Positions 24,823 through 33,174 of a DNA stretch of 64,000 bases are shown here, piece after piece (the first letter of the stretch is position 1; the number at the start of each line of letters is the position of its first letter). The DNA comes from an uncultured Bizionia sp. (GTDB lineage Bacteria > Bacteroidota > Bacteroidia > Flavobacteriales > Flavobacteriaceae): contig CANMCF010000008.1 of the NCBI GenBank assembly GCA_947496215.1, positions 62,001 through 126,000 on the forward strand, written 5' to 3'. Position numbers and translations under genes: made by a program. The notes under the pieces are model-generated. The model ran no database searches and was not told the origin of the DNA. It saw nothing but the letters and a program-made list of their open reading frames with translations.

Positions 24823-25386
24823 ATGAAGAAAGTTTTAATCATAGACAATTACGATTCATTTGTATATAACCTAGTTCATTATTTAAAAGAGCTAGGATGC
24901 GAGACAGTTGTAAAAAGAAACGATCAAGTATCTATTGAAGAAGTAGGAGATTACGAAAAAATATTGTTGTCACCTGGCCCAGGACTTCCAGATGAAGCAG
25001 GGTTGTTGAAAGAGATCATTTCAACCTATGCCCTTAGCAAAAGCATTTTGGGGGTATGTTTGGGGCAACAGGCCATAGGAGAAGTCTTTGGAGCAAGGTT
25101 AATCAACCTTAAAGCCCCATATCATGGCATTGCAACCAGTATTTTTCAAAATGAAAAGGATAGAGTTTTGTTCAAAGGCTTGTCAAAGGAGGTTACAGTT
25201 GGCAGGTACCATTCCTGGATAGTAGAAAATGACCTTCCTGACTGCTTGGAAGCGACTTCATTTGACGACTCTGGAAATATTATGTCCATTCAACACAAAA
25301 ATTTAGACATTAGAGGAGTTCAGTTTCATCCTGAATCCGTATTAACCCCCGAAGGAAAAAAAATACTTCAAAACTGGATAAGTTAA
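24823..25386 (+). CDS. phnB: Anthranilate synthase component II, glutamine amidotransferase (PhnB/TrpG-like)
   Basis: A 187-residue class I glutaminase from the ATG at 24823 (a TTG at 24814 is the other option). Nucleophile cysteine in GVCLGQQAIGE, and His-Glu in GVQFHPESVLTPEG. It begins IIDNYDSFVYNLVHYL as TrpG/PabA proteins do. It delivers ammonia to the component I encoded just upstream. Confidence 0.88.
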   Translation: MKKVLIIDNYDSFVYNLVHYLKELGCETVVKRNDQVSIEEVGDYEKILLSPGPGLPDEAGLLKEIISTYALSKSILGVCLGQQAIGEVFGARLINLKAPYHGIATSIFQNEKDRVLFKGLSKEVTVGRYHSWIVENDLPDCLEATSFDDSGNIMSIQHKNLDIRGVQFHPESVLTPEGKKILQNWIS

Positions 25387-25436
25387 ATCTTATCTATAAT
25401 AGTTGTATTTTTATAAGATCGAATTGATAACAACAT

Positions 25437-26567
25437 ATGAAAATAGATATTTTAGGAGCTGGAATAGGAGGATTGACCACAGCTGTAGCATTAGAGAAAA
25501 AAGGTGTGGACTATTCAATATATGAAAGCGCAGATACAATAAAATTGGCTGGAACCGGTATTATTTTAGCCAATAATGCCATGCAAGTGTTTCAAAAATT
25601 AGGATTGAAGGAAGAACTGGAAAAGCTAGGAAACCCAATTAGTAGTTTAAATATAACCGAAGCTTCTTTAAAACCTATTTCCAAAATGGATCTAACCCAT
25701 TTCGAAAAGAAATATCGTGTCAAGAACATCGCTATTCATAGAGGAGTTTTGCAACAATTATTACTAAAGCACATAGACAAGAAGAAACTACATTTGGGAA
25801 AACGGTTAACTGAAATATCTCCAAATGCACCCTATGACTTGTCTTTTGAAGATGGAACTGTTGCAAATGCTGATGTGGTAATAGGAGCAGATGGAATTCA
25901 CTCTGTTGTGAGACAGCAAGTAGCCCCTAACTATAAAATTAGAAAAGCCAAACAAGTTTGTTGGAGAGGAATAACAAATTATGTGCTACCCAAAGGGTTA
26001 GTCGAAGAATTGAACGAAGCCTGGTGGAACAATCAACGTTTCGGATTTGTTCAAATAGCTGCGGACAAGGTCTATTGGTACGCCTTAACCACTTTTAAGA
26101 AAAGCATTAACGAGCATAAAAAAGAAGAATTGGGTAACAGGTTTAAAGGTTTTCACCCCGTTGTACGTGATTTGATTTCAAGTACGCCAATAGACCAAAT
26201 TCATACAGATGAAATTTCAGATTTAAAACCAATTTCTACTTGGATAAATGGAAAAATGGCTCTGTTGGGAGATGCTGCTCATGCAATGACCCCCAATTTG
26301 GGACAAGGAGCTTGTCAAGCCATTGAAGATGCATATGTGTTAAGTGAATGTTTGGAAAAGTATCCCCCACAGGAAGCGTTTAAACAATATCAAAAGTTAA
26401 GAATGGCAAAAGCCCAGTCTTTGGTGAAAACCAGTTGGCAAGTTGGTAAGATGGCTCATGTCAAAAACCCGTTTTTAGCCAAATGCATTAACTTAATGCT
26501 TAAGAACACACCTGAGACCATAAGAAAAAAACAATCTGAAAACCTTTTTCAATTGGCAACCATTTAA
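25437..26567 (+). CDS. pqsH: PqsH-like FAD-dependent aromatic monooxygenase
   Basis: A 376-residue class A flavoprotein hydroxylase, close in length to PqsH (382). FAD-binding LGAGIGGLTTA (6-16), the DG motif in VIGADGIHSVVR, and GDAAHAMTPNLGQGACQAIEDA (about 277-298, in pieces). PqsH hydroxylates C3 of 2-alkyl-4-quinolones to give the 3-hydroxy form. The gene is 50 bases after phnB and is the last of this block before a 275-base spacer. Salicylate hydroxylase-type substrates are possible in general, but the surrounding genes favour a quinolone. N-hydroxylation (PqsL-like) cannot be excluded by sequence alone. Confidence 0.78.
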   Translation: MKIDILGAGIGGLTTAVALEKKGVDYSIYESADTIKLAGTGIILANNAMQVFQKLGLKEELEKLGNPISSLNITEASLKPISKMDLTHFEKKYRVKNIAIHRGVLQQLLLKHIDKKKLHLGKRLTEISPNAPYDLSFEDGTVANADVVIGADGIHSVVRQQVAPNYKIRKAKQVCWRGITNYVLPKGLVEELNEAWWNNQRFGFVQIAADKVYWYALTTFKKSINEHKKEELGNRFKGFHPVVRDLISSTPIDQIHTDEISDLKPISTWINGKMALLGDAAHAMTPNLGQGACQAIEDAYVLSECLEKYPPQEAFKQYQKLRMAKAQSLVKTSWQVGKMAHVKNPFLAKCINLMLKNTPETIRKKQSENLFQLATI

Positions 26568-26631
26568 ACATTAATACGATTTCCACTCTAGGAATGACAA
26601 CTACAAAACAGGTAGTAAATTATATAACCTC

Positions 26632-26666
26632 ATATGCAATGCTATTTCAGAAATAGCATTGCATAT
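26632..26666 (+). promoter_or_regulatory. 35-bp perfect palindrome between pqsH-like and DAHP synthase genes
   Basis: Arms of 17 bp (26632-26648 and 26650-26666; left arm begins ATATGCAATGC, right arm ends GCATTGCATAT) with one central A. As RNA it would form a very stable hairpin without a following U-tract; as DNA it looks like a dimeric operator. It lies 65 bases after the pqsH-like stop and 177 bases before the DAHP synthase start. Confidence 0.65.
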
Positions 26667-26707
26667 TGAATTAACACCTCAACACTCAAAATCCCATTTA
26701 ATTGATT

Positions 26708-26789
26708 AGGCATTGAATTCATTCATTGCCTCCATTCTTGCTATTCGTTAGAACCGAATAAGCAGGTAACTTCTTTATGTCAAAAGAAG
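26708..26789 (+). promoter_or_regulatory. Series of small hairpins in the leader of the DAHP synthase gene
   Basis: Three further inverted repeats follow the palindrome: AGGCA/TGCCT (26708-26712, 26727-26731), TATTCG/CGAATA (26742-26747, 26755-26760) and CTTCTTT/AAAGAAG (26770-26776, 26783-26789). Together they suggest a structured 5' leader. No clear TAnnTTTG promoter was found in the spacer. Whether this is an attenuator is not known. Confidence 0.4.
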
Positions 26790-26842
26790 AGGATTGTCTG
26801 AAATAAAAAATTAACAATATAAAGTCATTCACCGTGAAAAGC

Positions 26843-27748
26843 ATGAAAAAAAGTAAAACAGGAAAGCCTTTTGTTATTGCAGGTCCTTGTAGTGCCGAAT
26901 CTGAAGAACAAGTAATCAGTATAGCACACAGTTTAAAAGAAACAAATGTAGATGTGTTCCGAGCAGGAATATGGAAGCCAAGAACAAGGCCTGGAAGTTT
27001 TGAAGGAATAGGGGAAGTTGGTTTGTCTTGGTTAAAACGTGTTAAAGATGAAACTGGTTTAAAAACTGCCGTAGAAGTCGCCAATCCCAAACATGTGGAA
27101 TTGGCATTGAAGTACGACATAGACGTATTGTGGATCGGTGCAAGAACAACCGTATCACCATTTACAGTTCAGGAAATTGCAAATGCCTGCAATGGCCTGG
27201 AAAATGAAATTCTGATCAAGAATCCAATAAACCCCGATTTGGCATTGTGGATGGGAGCCATTGAGCGCTTCATGGGTCAAAACATAAAGAACTTGGGAGC
27301 AATACACAGAGGCTTCTCCAGCTATGAAAAAACAAAATATAGAAATGTGCCAATATGGGAGATACCATTGGGGTTGAAAAGAGAATTCCCTGATTTGCCA
27401 ATCATTTTTGATCCTTCGCACATAGCAGGCACTAGAAACCTGATCTTTGAGCTATCGAGAACCGCATTGTCATTGAATTTCGATGGATTGATAATAGAAA
27501 CACACAATGATCCAGATCATGCTTGGAGCGATGCAAAACAACAAGTGTTACCAGAGGTGCTATTATCAATGTTAGACCATTTATTACACAGAGAAGGAGA
27601 ACTTGTCATGGACCCCTCTTTGGAGAAACTATTGGAATTGGATTTTAGAATAGATACGCTGAAAGATCAATTGGGAGACGTTTTTATCAAGAAGAGAGAA
27701 ATAAAAGAATTAATAAGGGAAAAGCAAGAAGTAACACCACTTACATAA
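26843..27748 (+). CDS. DAHP synthase with truncated chorismate-mutase-like tail
   Basis: A 301-residue protein from the ATG at 26843 (a GTG at 26834 is also possible). The catalytic barrel shows VIAGPCSAES, FRAGIWKPRTRPGSFEG, LWIGARTTVSPF, HRGFSSYEK and IIFDPSHIAGTRN, the type I-beta DAHP synthase signature. Bacteroidota enzymes of this type usually continue into a chorismate mutase domain of about 90 residues; here only about 45 residues remain after the barrel (DPSLEKLLELDFRIDTLKDQL...). Placed beside anthranilate synthase, it should feed chorismate into the pathway. Loss of the regulatory mutase domain may free it from feedback. Confidence 0.85.
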   Translation: MKKSKTGKPFVIAGPCSAESEEQVISIAHSLKETNVDVFRAGIWKPRTRPGSFEGIGEVGLSWLKRVKDETGLKTAVEVANPKHVELALKYDIDVLWIGARTTVSPFTVQEIANACNGLENEILIKNPINPDLALWMGAIERFMGQNIKNLGAIHRGFSSYEKTKYRNVPIWEIPLGLKREFPDLPIIFDPSHIAGTRNLIFELSRTALSLNFDGLIIETHNDPDHAWSDAKQQVLPEVLLSMLDHLLHREGELVMDPSLEKLLELDFRIDTLKDQLGDVFIKKREIKELIREKQEVTPLT

Positions 27749-27760
27749 ATAAACAAACAG

Positions 27761-28813
27761 ATGATTAAAACAGATATTCTGATAATTGGGGCAGGTCCAA
27801 CGGGATTATTCACAGTTTTTGAAGCCGGGTTGTTAAAGCTTAAATGCCATTTAATAGATGCCCTTCCTCAAGCAGGGGGACAGTGCTATGAAATCTATCC
27901 AAAGAAACCAATTTATGACATACCTGGCTATCCAGAAGTGCTTGCAGGAGATTTGGTAGATAATTTAATGGAGCAAATCAAACCGTTTGAACCTACATTT
28001 ACCTTGGGGGAACGAGCAGAAGTCATTGAGAAACTCGACGATGGAAATTTTATAGTAACCACAAGTAAGGGCACAAAACATATGACACCTGTAGTAGCCA
28101 TAGCTGGTGGCTTAGGTAGTTTTGAGCCTCGTAAACCAACTATGCAAAATATCCTGAATTTTGAAGGCAAGGGAGTCGAATACATAATTAGAGACCCGGA
28201 ACGCTATAGGAATGAGAAAGTTGTCATTGCCGGAGGTGGAGACTCCGCTTTGGATTGGAGTATTTTCTTGGCTGATGTAGCCAGTGAAGTGACATTGGTA
28301 CACAGGAGAAATGAATTTAGGGGAGCATTGGACTCAGTAGAAAAAGTTCAGGAATTGAAAGATCAGGGGAAAATAAAATTAATTACCCCAGGAGAGGTAA
28401 CGGCTTTATTTGGTTCAGAGCAATTAAATGGCATAGAAGTCACCAAAAACGGAGATGAGTCACTTTATATTGAAACAAATCATTTTATTCCATTGTTTGG
28501 ACTAGCTCCAAAGTTGGGACCTATTGCCAATTGGGGATTGGAAATTGAAAAAAACGCAATTAAAGTTGATACCTTCGACTATCAAACCAACATACCAGGA
28601 ATATATGCCATAGGTGACGTAAATACCTACCTTGGGAAGCTGAAATTGATACTTTGCGGTTTTCACGAAGCAACACTAATGTGTCAAAGTGCTTATCAAC
28701 GTATTTTTCCAAATAAGAAACATGTCATGAAATATACCACGATAAGTGGAATAAGTGGTTTCGATGGAACCAGCAAACAAGCTCCCAAACAGACAATAAA
28801 AGCTATCGTTTAA
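27761..28813 (+). CDS. TrxR-like ferredoxin/flavodoxin-NADP reductase
   Basis: A 350-residue flavoprotein with two Rossmann motifs: IIGAGPTGLFTVFEAG (residues 7-22) and VVIAGGGDSALDW near 155, and the C-terminal AIGDVNTYLGKLKLIL. There is no CxxC redox centre, so it is not a thioredoxin reductase; it matches the TrxR-like ferredoxin-NADP reductase group. It ends the locus, 12 bases after the DAHP synthase gene, and could supply electrons to the diiron oxygenase through a ferredoxin encoded elsewhere. Confidence 0.85.
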   Translation: MIKTDILIIGAGPTGLFTVFEAGLLKLKCHLIDALPQAGGQCYEIYPKKPIYDIPGYPEVLAGDLVDNLMEQIKPFEPTFTLGERAEVIEKLDDGNFIVTTSKGTKHMTPVVAIAGGLGSFEPRKPTMQNILNFEGKGVEYIIRDPERYRNEKVVIAGGGDSALDWSIFLADVASEVTLVHRRNEFRGALDSVEKVQELKDQGKIKLITPGEVTALFGSEQLNGIEVTKNGDESLYIETNHFIPLFGLAPKLGPIANWGLEIEKNAIKVDTFDYQTNIPGIYAIGDVNTYLGKLKLILCGFHEATLMCQSAYQRIFPNKKHVMKYTTISGISGFDGTSKQAPKQTIKAIV

Positions 28814-28875
28814 TTGGCTAGAATCTCAATATCCTTGACCCCCTACTCTAGAACATACACATAAAAGGCCGGACA

Positions 28876-29979
28876 TTAAACAACCTCAAACAATTTACCT
28901 GGCAATGGCCTGATCACACCCTTCAACTCCATATTCAACAACAAACCTGCCAACTTATAGGTTGGCATGTCACAATTCAAAGCTATGGTGTCGAGCATTT
29001 TCTTGTCGTTGTCCTTGAGGTAGTTGTAAATTGTCTTTTCATTGTCATCCAACTCCACAAACAACTGTTTTTGCACTGCAGGCTTTTGGTTGTCCTCCAA
29101 TTGCCAATTCAGCAAATATGGGACATCCAGAGGCGTGGATAGCAAATGTGCCTTTTGTTGCTTTATCAGGTTGTTACATCCCACACTTTGTGAATCTGTT
29201 ATGCGTCCAGGCATGGCAAACACATCCCTATTGTAGGAATTCGCTATGTCTGCAGTAACCAAGCTTCCTCCTTTTTCTGCTGATTCTATTACTATCGTAG
29301 CTTCACTGATACCAGCAATGATTCGATTGCGTTTTAAGAAGTTATTCCTATCAAATGAATCCGTACTCCAAAAATCGGTAAAGAACCCACCGTTGTTTTC
29401 AACCTCGGGCATGTACTTCTTATGAGTCTTGGGGTAAATTTGGTTTAACCCGTGAGCCAGACAACCAATGGTTTGCAGTTTGTTCCTTATCGCAGCCTTA
29501 TGTGCAGTAATGTCCGTACCGTATGCAAAACCCGAAACGATGGTCGGGTTGTATATTGCAAGTTCTTCAACTAGTTTTTCACAAAAGGCAACACCATTGG
29601 TAGTTATCTTTCGAGTACCGACTATGCTAATGACATGCTTTTTGTTAAGGTTTATGTTTCCTCCCTCAAACAACAAGATCGGGCTGTCTATGCAGTGCTT
29701 GAGTCTTTCCGGATAAGTTTCAGACGTGAAATAATGACACTTTATATTTTCTTCCTTGATGAATTTCAATTCTTTTTCGGCTGCCTTCAAATGGTTTTTC
29801 GCAAACAAGTCTCCAATGGTAACGTTTCCCACTCCATCAATCTTCAAGAGGTTCTGACGCTTTTCCTTCAAGACTGCTTCGGCAGAACCACAATGGCTTA
29901 TCAATTTCTTTGCTGTTATGTCTCCTATTCTTGGTACATTTTGAAGCGCCAAAGCATAAATTAAGTCATTTTCTGTCAT
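28876..29979 (-). CDS. dprA: DNA-processing protein DprA
   Basis: A 367-residue protein: N-terminal helix-hairpin-helix-like part (QNVPRIGDITAKKLISHCG), the Rossmann-like DprA core (SIVGTRKITTNG, SGFAYGTDITAHKAAI, GCLAHGLNQIYPKTH, RNRIIAGISEATIVIESAEKGGSLVTA) and a C-terminal winged-helix-type domain. DprA loads RecA on incoming single-stranded DNA during natural transformation. It converges with the quinolone locus, 62 bases from the reductase stop, and marks its right boundary. Confidence 0.93.
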   Translation of the reverse strand: MTENDLIYALALQNVPRIGDITAKKLISHCGSAEAVLKEKRQNLLKIDGVGNVTIGDLFAKNHLKAAEKELKFIKEENIKCHYFTSETYPERLKHCIDSPILLFEGGNINLNKKHVISIVGTRKITTNGVAFCEKLVEELAIYNPTIVSGFAYGTDITAHKAAIRNKLQTIGCLAHGLNQIYPKTHKKYMPEVENNGGFFTDFWSTDSFDRNNFLKRNRIIAGISEATIVIESAEKGGSLVTADIANSYNRDVFAMPGRITDSQSVGCNNLIKQQKAHLLSTPLDVPYLLNWQLEDNQKPAVQKQLFVELDDNEKTIYNYLKDNDKKMLDTIALNCDMPTYKLAGLLLNMELKGVIRPLPGKLFEVV

Positions 29980-30066
29980 TCTTCTATTGGTTCTACCTTG
30001 TTGATAGAACTAATGTAAAGCTTTTAATCCGTTATGGTAGTAGCCTCATGAAAAAATTGAGAAATC

Positions 30067-30753
30067 TTAAATGAACCCACTCTCCTTGGCCTTGGACAGC
30101 AATTCGCGATCATTGTTTTCCTTTACGTTGAACGTAGCATAAAGCGTCCGCTTCCTTTTTTCTATGCCTGCTTTAGACAACGGAATTACCCCAGGCAACT
30201 CCTTCATTTTTGATCCAATGGAAAGCTCATAGAGTATTTTTCTGTCTATGTCATCCAACAATAACTTGCTGGAAATGTTTTTTCGGAGTAATTCTACTAC
30301 CGATCTGCTATAATAAGGAGGATCTTTAATTACCGTGTTTATTATTCTATGCAATTCTTTGGAGGTAACATCATTCTTTATGATGAACCCATCTGGGTTT
30401 ATGCTTTTGATTATACTGTGGATCCTGTAATTGTCATTCAAAAATGTGGAAACGATGATTTTGGTTTCAGGCATCACCTTATTGATCATTAAACCTATGT
30501 CCTCACCGGATAGAAATCTACCATCTTTGGATCTTTTGAGCATGATGTCAAGAAAGACAATATCTATGCTTTTTTCCTTGTCGACGTATTCCTTGACTTT
30601 ATTGCATGCAGCATCACAGTCTTCGGCCTCGTCTATTTCGAAAAAAATATTTTCATCTTCTTCTCTTATTTTATTGAGTGCATGCTTATAGGCTTCGGAT
30701 ATTAGGGGATGATCTTCAATAATCAAGATTGTATACTTTTTATTCTCTAGCAT
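30067..30753 (-). CDS. Orphan response regulator
   Basis: A 228-residue protein with a receiver domain (ILIIEDHPLISEAY; acidic pair at the N-terminus, phospho-acceptor Asp in IVFLDIMLKR, residue about 72) and a C-terminal helical output region (about 170-228: KILYELSIGSKMKELPGVIPL) that resembles a divergent LuxR/NarL-type DNA-binding domain. No histidine kinase is encoded nearby. It is followed at 87 bases by dprA on the same strand, but the link is unclear. Confidence 0.75.
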   Translation of the reverse strand: MLENKKYTILIIEDHPLISEAYKHALNKIREEDENIFFEIDEAEDCDAACNKVKEYVDKEKSIDIVFLDIMLKRSKDGRFLSGEDIGLMINKVMPETKIIVSTFLNDNYRIHSIIKSINPDGFIIKNDVTSKELHRIINTVIKDPPYYSRSVVELLRKNISSKLLLDDIDRKILYELSIGSKMKELPGVIPLSKAGIEKRKRTLYATFNVKENNDRELLSKAKESGFI

Positions 30754-31291
30754 TTTTATTGTTCCTATTTATACTTTTTCATTGTAAATAATGATCAAAG
30801 TAATCTCAAAATTCAATGAAAAAAAAACATAGCATCCTGTAATTTATAAAAAAAAGCTTACAAAAGGCATTAAAAAAATAACCACAAACGCACTGTATTC
30901 CAGCACAATACAGTCAAATACAATAAAAACCATCGTATTTCCTCCATTGTTATTCATTATATCTTTCTTCTTGAAAAAATTCTTGTTTCATATGCTTTTT
31001 CCGCCTCAAAATTCATTGTCCCATCATGAGGTTGGTGTTTCTAATCTTCAATGAGTCCCAAACCCAAATACTGTTATCCATTGTTGATCACATTGTGCGA
31101 TTCATCCTTGGATTCAGACTTGATTTTCTTTGTTATTTCTCCTATTTGTTGTGTTGAAGTAAAAATTTAGCGGATTTTAAAACATTTTAGAAAGTTGATT
31201 AAGAGCCTGAAAGATGACGAATTTTATCACTGTTGATAACTAATACTGGACAAACTCCATTCTATTTCAATAAATGTCTAACTTTGTTTTT
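30754..31291. other. Long intergenic region between divergent genes
   Basis: About 540 bases upstream of both the response regulator and the SPOR gene. It has no credible frame. One perfect inverted repeat stands out: ACTGTATT (30892-30899) and AATACAGT (30907-30914) with a seven-base spacer, a possible operator about 140 bases upstream of the regulator gene. A 23-base stretch at 31106-31128 also occurs inside the TPR gene at 35720-35742. Confidence 0.5.
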
Positions 31292-32230
31292 ATGCAATTA
31301 GAGACTTACATAAGCGATTTGTTATACCGCTACGAATGCGTTACCGTACCTGAGTTTGGTGCTTTTTTATCACAGCATGTATCTGCCACTGTACATGAAT
31401 CCACGAATGCGTTCTACCCTCCTAAAAAGAGACTGTCTTTTAACGAACAAATACAAACCAATGATGGTTTGTTGGCCCATTATGTTGCAGATGTGGAAAA
31501 AATCTCGTTTGAGAGTGCGTCAAAAAAAATCACTACACGTGTAAAGTCCTTGAAATCCCATTTGACGGAAGGCAAGACGATCAAGTTTGAAAACATAGGT
31601 GAATTGATATTGAACAATGAAGGCAAGATACAATTCAACCCTTCATATCATCTAAACTATTTGACCGATGCCTTTGGTCTATCACAATTGGTTTCTCCTG
31701 CTGTAACCCGTGAAGCATACAAAGAGGAAGTTGAAGCCATTGAAAAAGTAACACCATTGATTGTTACGCCAGAAAGACGAAAAACCAGACCATATCTCAA
31801 ATATGCTGCTGTTGCCGTAATTGCATTGACGATTGGTGGCTTGGGTGTTTCCAACTATTACATAAAAAACATAGAATCCCACAACCAATTGGCTCAAGAA
31901 GAAGCCAACAAGCAATTGGAGAACAAGATTCAGGAAGCTACGTTTGTTATTAGCAATCCCTTGCCTGCTGCCACTTTGAGCGTAAACAAGCAATCTGGAA
32001 ACTACCACGTAGTTGCTGGTGCATTCCGAATTGAGGAAAATTGCGACAAGAAGGTAGAACAATTGATAGCGCAAGGATACAACGCTAGAAAGATAGGTGT
32101 AAACAAGTATGGACTACATCAAGTGGCCTATGCAAGTTATTCTGATAGAATCGATGCCTTGGACGCATTGAATGACATTAGATCCTCCAGCAACACAGAT
32201 GCTTGGCTACTGGTCAAAGACTTGAATTAA
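31292..32230 (+). CDS. HU-CCDC81-type and SPOR-domain protein
   Basis: A 312-residue protein if begun at the ATG at 31292 (MQLETYISDLLYRYECV, the usual start of this family). The frame opens six codons earlier at 31274, but a TAACTTTG promoter-like element lies across those codons (31279-31286). Residues 1-125 form two HU/IHF-like (CCDC81) domains, a transmembrane helix follows at about 170-190 (YAAVAVIALTIGGLGVSNYYI), and the C-terminus is a SPOR domain (YHVVAGAFRIEENCDKKV...) that binds denuded peptidoglycan. It probably acts in cell division or septal wall processing. Confidence 0.85.
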   Translation: MQLETYISDLLYRYECVTVPEFGAFLSQHVSATVHESTNAFYPPKKRLSFNEQIQTNDGLLAHYVADVEKISFESASKKITTRVKSLKSHLTEGKTIKFENIGELILNNEGKIQFNPSYHLNYLTDAFGLSQLVSPAVTREAYKEEVEAIEKVTPLIVTPERRKTRPYLKYAAVAVIALTIGGLGVSNYYIKNIESHNQLAQEEANKQLENKIQEATFVISNPLPAATLSVNKQSGNYHVVAGAFRIEENCDKKVEQLIAQGYNARKIGVNKYGLHQVAYASYSDRIDALDALNDIRSSSNTDAWLLVKDLN

Positions 32231-32329
32231 CTTCAACATTTTTTACTACTACTCATAGAGCAGAAAGCCAAAATGCACATAAAATGCTAATTAATTCCAA
32301 AATGTAGATTTTAGAATTTCAAATCGGCT

Positions 32330-32337
32330 TACCTTTG
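32330..32337 (+). promoter_or_regulatory. Bacteroidota -7 element upstream of the thioesterase gene
   Basis: TACCTTTG matches TAnnTTTG. A transcript starting a few bases downstream would leave almost no leader for an ATG at 32352, which supports the start at 32388. Confidence 0.5.
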
Positions 32338-32387
32338 CACATCAAATACATATGCCCTCACATAGGGTAAATTTAATTGAACTCTCA

Positions 32388-32897
32388 ATGGAAGCAAAAA
32401 CAGCCGAATCATCTAAAACAATACTAACCGACTTGGTTCTACCTAGTGAAACCAATCCTTTGAACAACTTATTTGGTGGTGAGTTGTTGGCAAGAATGGA
32501 TCGCGCGGCAAGTATTTCGGCAAGACGCCATTCACGCCGTATCGTAGTTACAGCTTCTGTAAACCATGTTGCTTTTAACCGTTCAATTCCATTGGGAAGC
32601 GTCGTTACCATAGAAGCCAAGGTTTCCAGGGCCTTCAAAAGCTCCATGGAGGTGTACATAGATGTTTGGATAGAAGATAGGGAGTCTGGTGAATGCATCA
32701 AGGCCAACGAGGCCATTTACACATTCGTTGCCGTAGATGAGACTGGAAGACCTGTTTCCGTACCAGAAATCACACCAGAAACCAAACTGGAAAAACAGCG
32801 ATTCGAGGGAGCTTTGAGGCGTAAACAATTGAGTTTGGTACTTGCTGGTAAAATGAATCCCAACGATGCTACCGAATTAAAGGCATTATTTTCCTAA
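32388..32897 (+). CDS. Acyl-CoA thioesterase, hotdog fold (YciA/BACH-like)
   Basis: A 169-residue protein from the ATG at 32388 (the frame reaches 32352). Signature PSETNPLNNLFGGELLARMDRAASISARRHS (in pieces) with the Asn-Gly-Gly-Glu region and the catalytic Asp in ARMD, followed by TASVNHVAFNRSIPLGSVV. It hydrolyses acyl-CoA thioesters in the cytoplasm. It is a housekeeping gene with its own promoter, not part of the quinolone locus. Confidence 0.85.
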   Translation: MEAKTAESSKTILTDLVLPSETNPLNNLFGGELLARMDRAASISARRHSRRIVVTASVNHVAFNRSIPLGSVVTIEAKVSRAFKSSMEVYIDVWIEDRESGECIKANEAIYTFVAVDETGRPVSVPEITPETKLEKQRFEGALRRKQLSLVLAGKMNPNDATELKALFS

Positions 32898-32952
32898 ATT
32901 AAACTTTTTCATTCATCTATAGTCTTATCATTAACAAAAACAATGTAAGATT

Positions 32953-33165
32953 ATGAGAATTATAATTATTGTCTGTTCCATATTATTGACTTTTAGCATC
33001 AGTTCTTGTGCTACTCGAATCGAGACTAGACCGACGAAGGTCGTCTACGTAAAAAAGGCTCCTGTTCACCATAAAGTCGTCAAGGTAAAAGGCAAACGTT
33101 ATTATTACTGGAATGGAAAACACTATAAAAAAACCCGTAGGGGCTATGTCGTTATAAGAGTTTAG
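32953..33165 (+). CDS. Small basic lipoprotein
   Basis: A 70-residue protein with a lipoprotein signal peptide; the lipobox is SISSC with Cys19. The mature part is short, basic and rich in Lys, Tyr and Val (RYYYWNGKHYKK near the end). It resembles the small cell-surface lipoproteins common in this family. It converges with the EnvC-like gene nine bases away; no terminator is visible. Confidence 0.65.
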   Translation: MRIIIIVCSILLTFSISSCATRIETRPTKVVYVKKAPVHHKVVKVKGKRYYYWNGKHYKKTRRGYVVIRV

Positions 33166-33174
33166 CTACTTTAA

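Noticed and set aside
31106-31128. 23-base stretch identical to 35720-35742 inside the TPR gene
   Set aside because: Too short and without shared flanks; possibly a trace of an old local copy, but no function can be argued.
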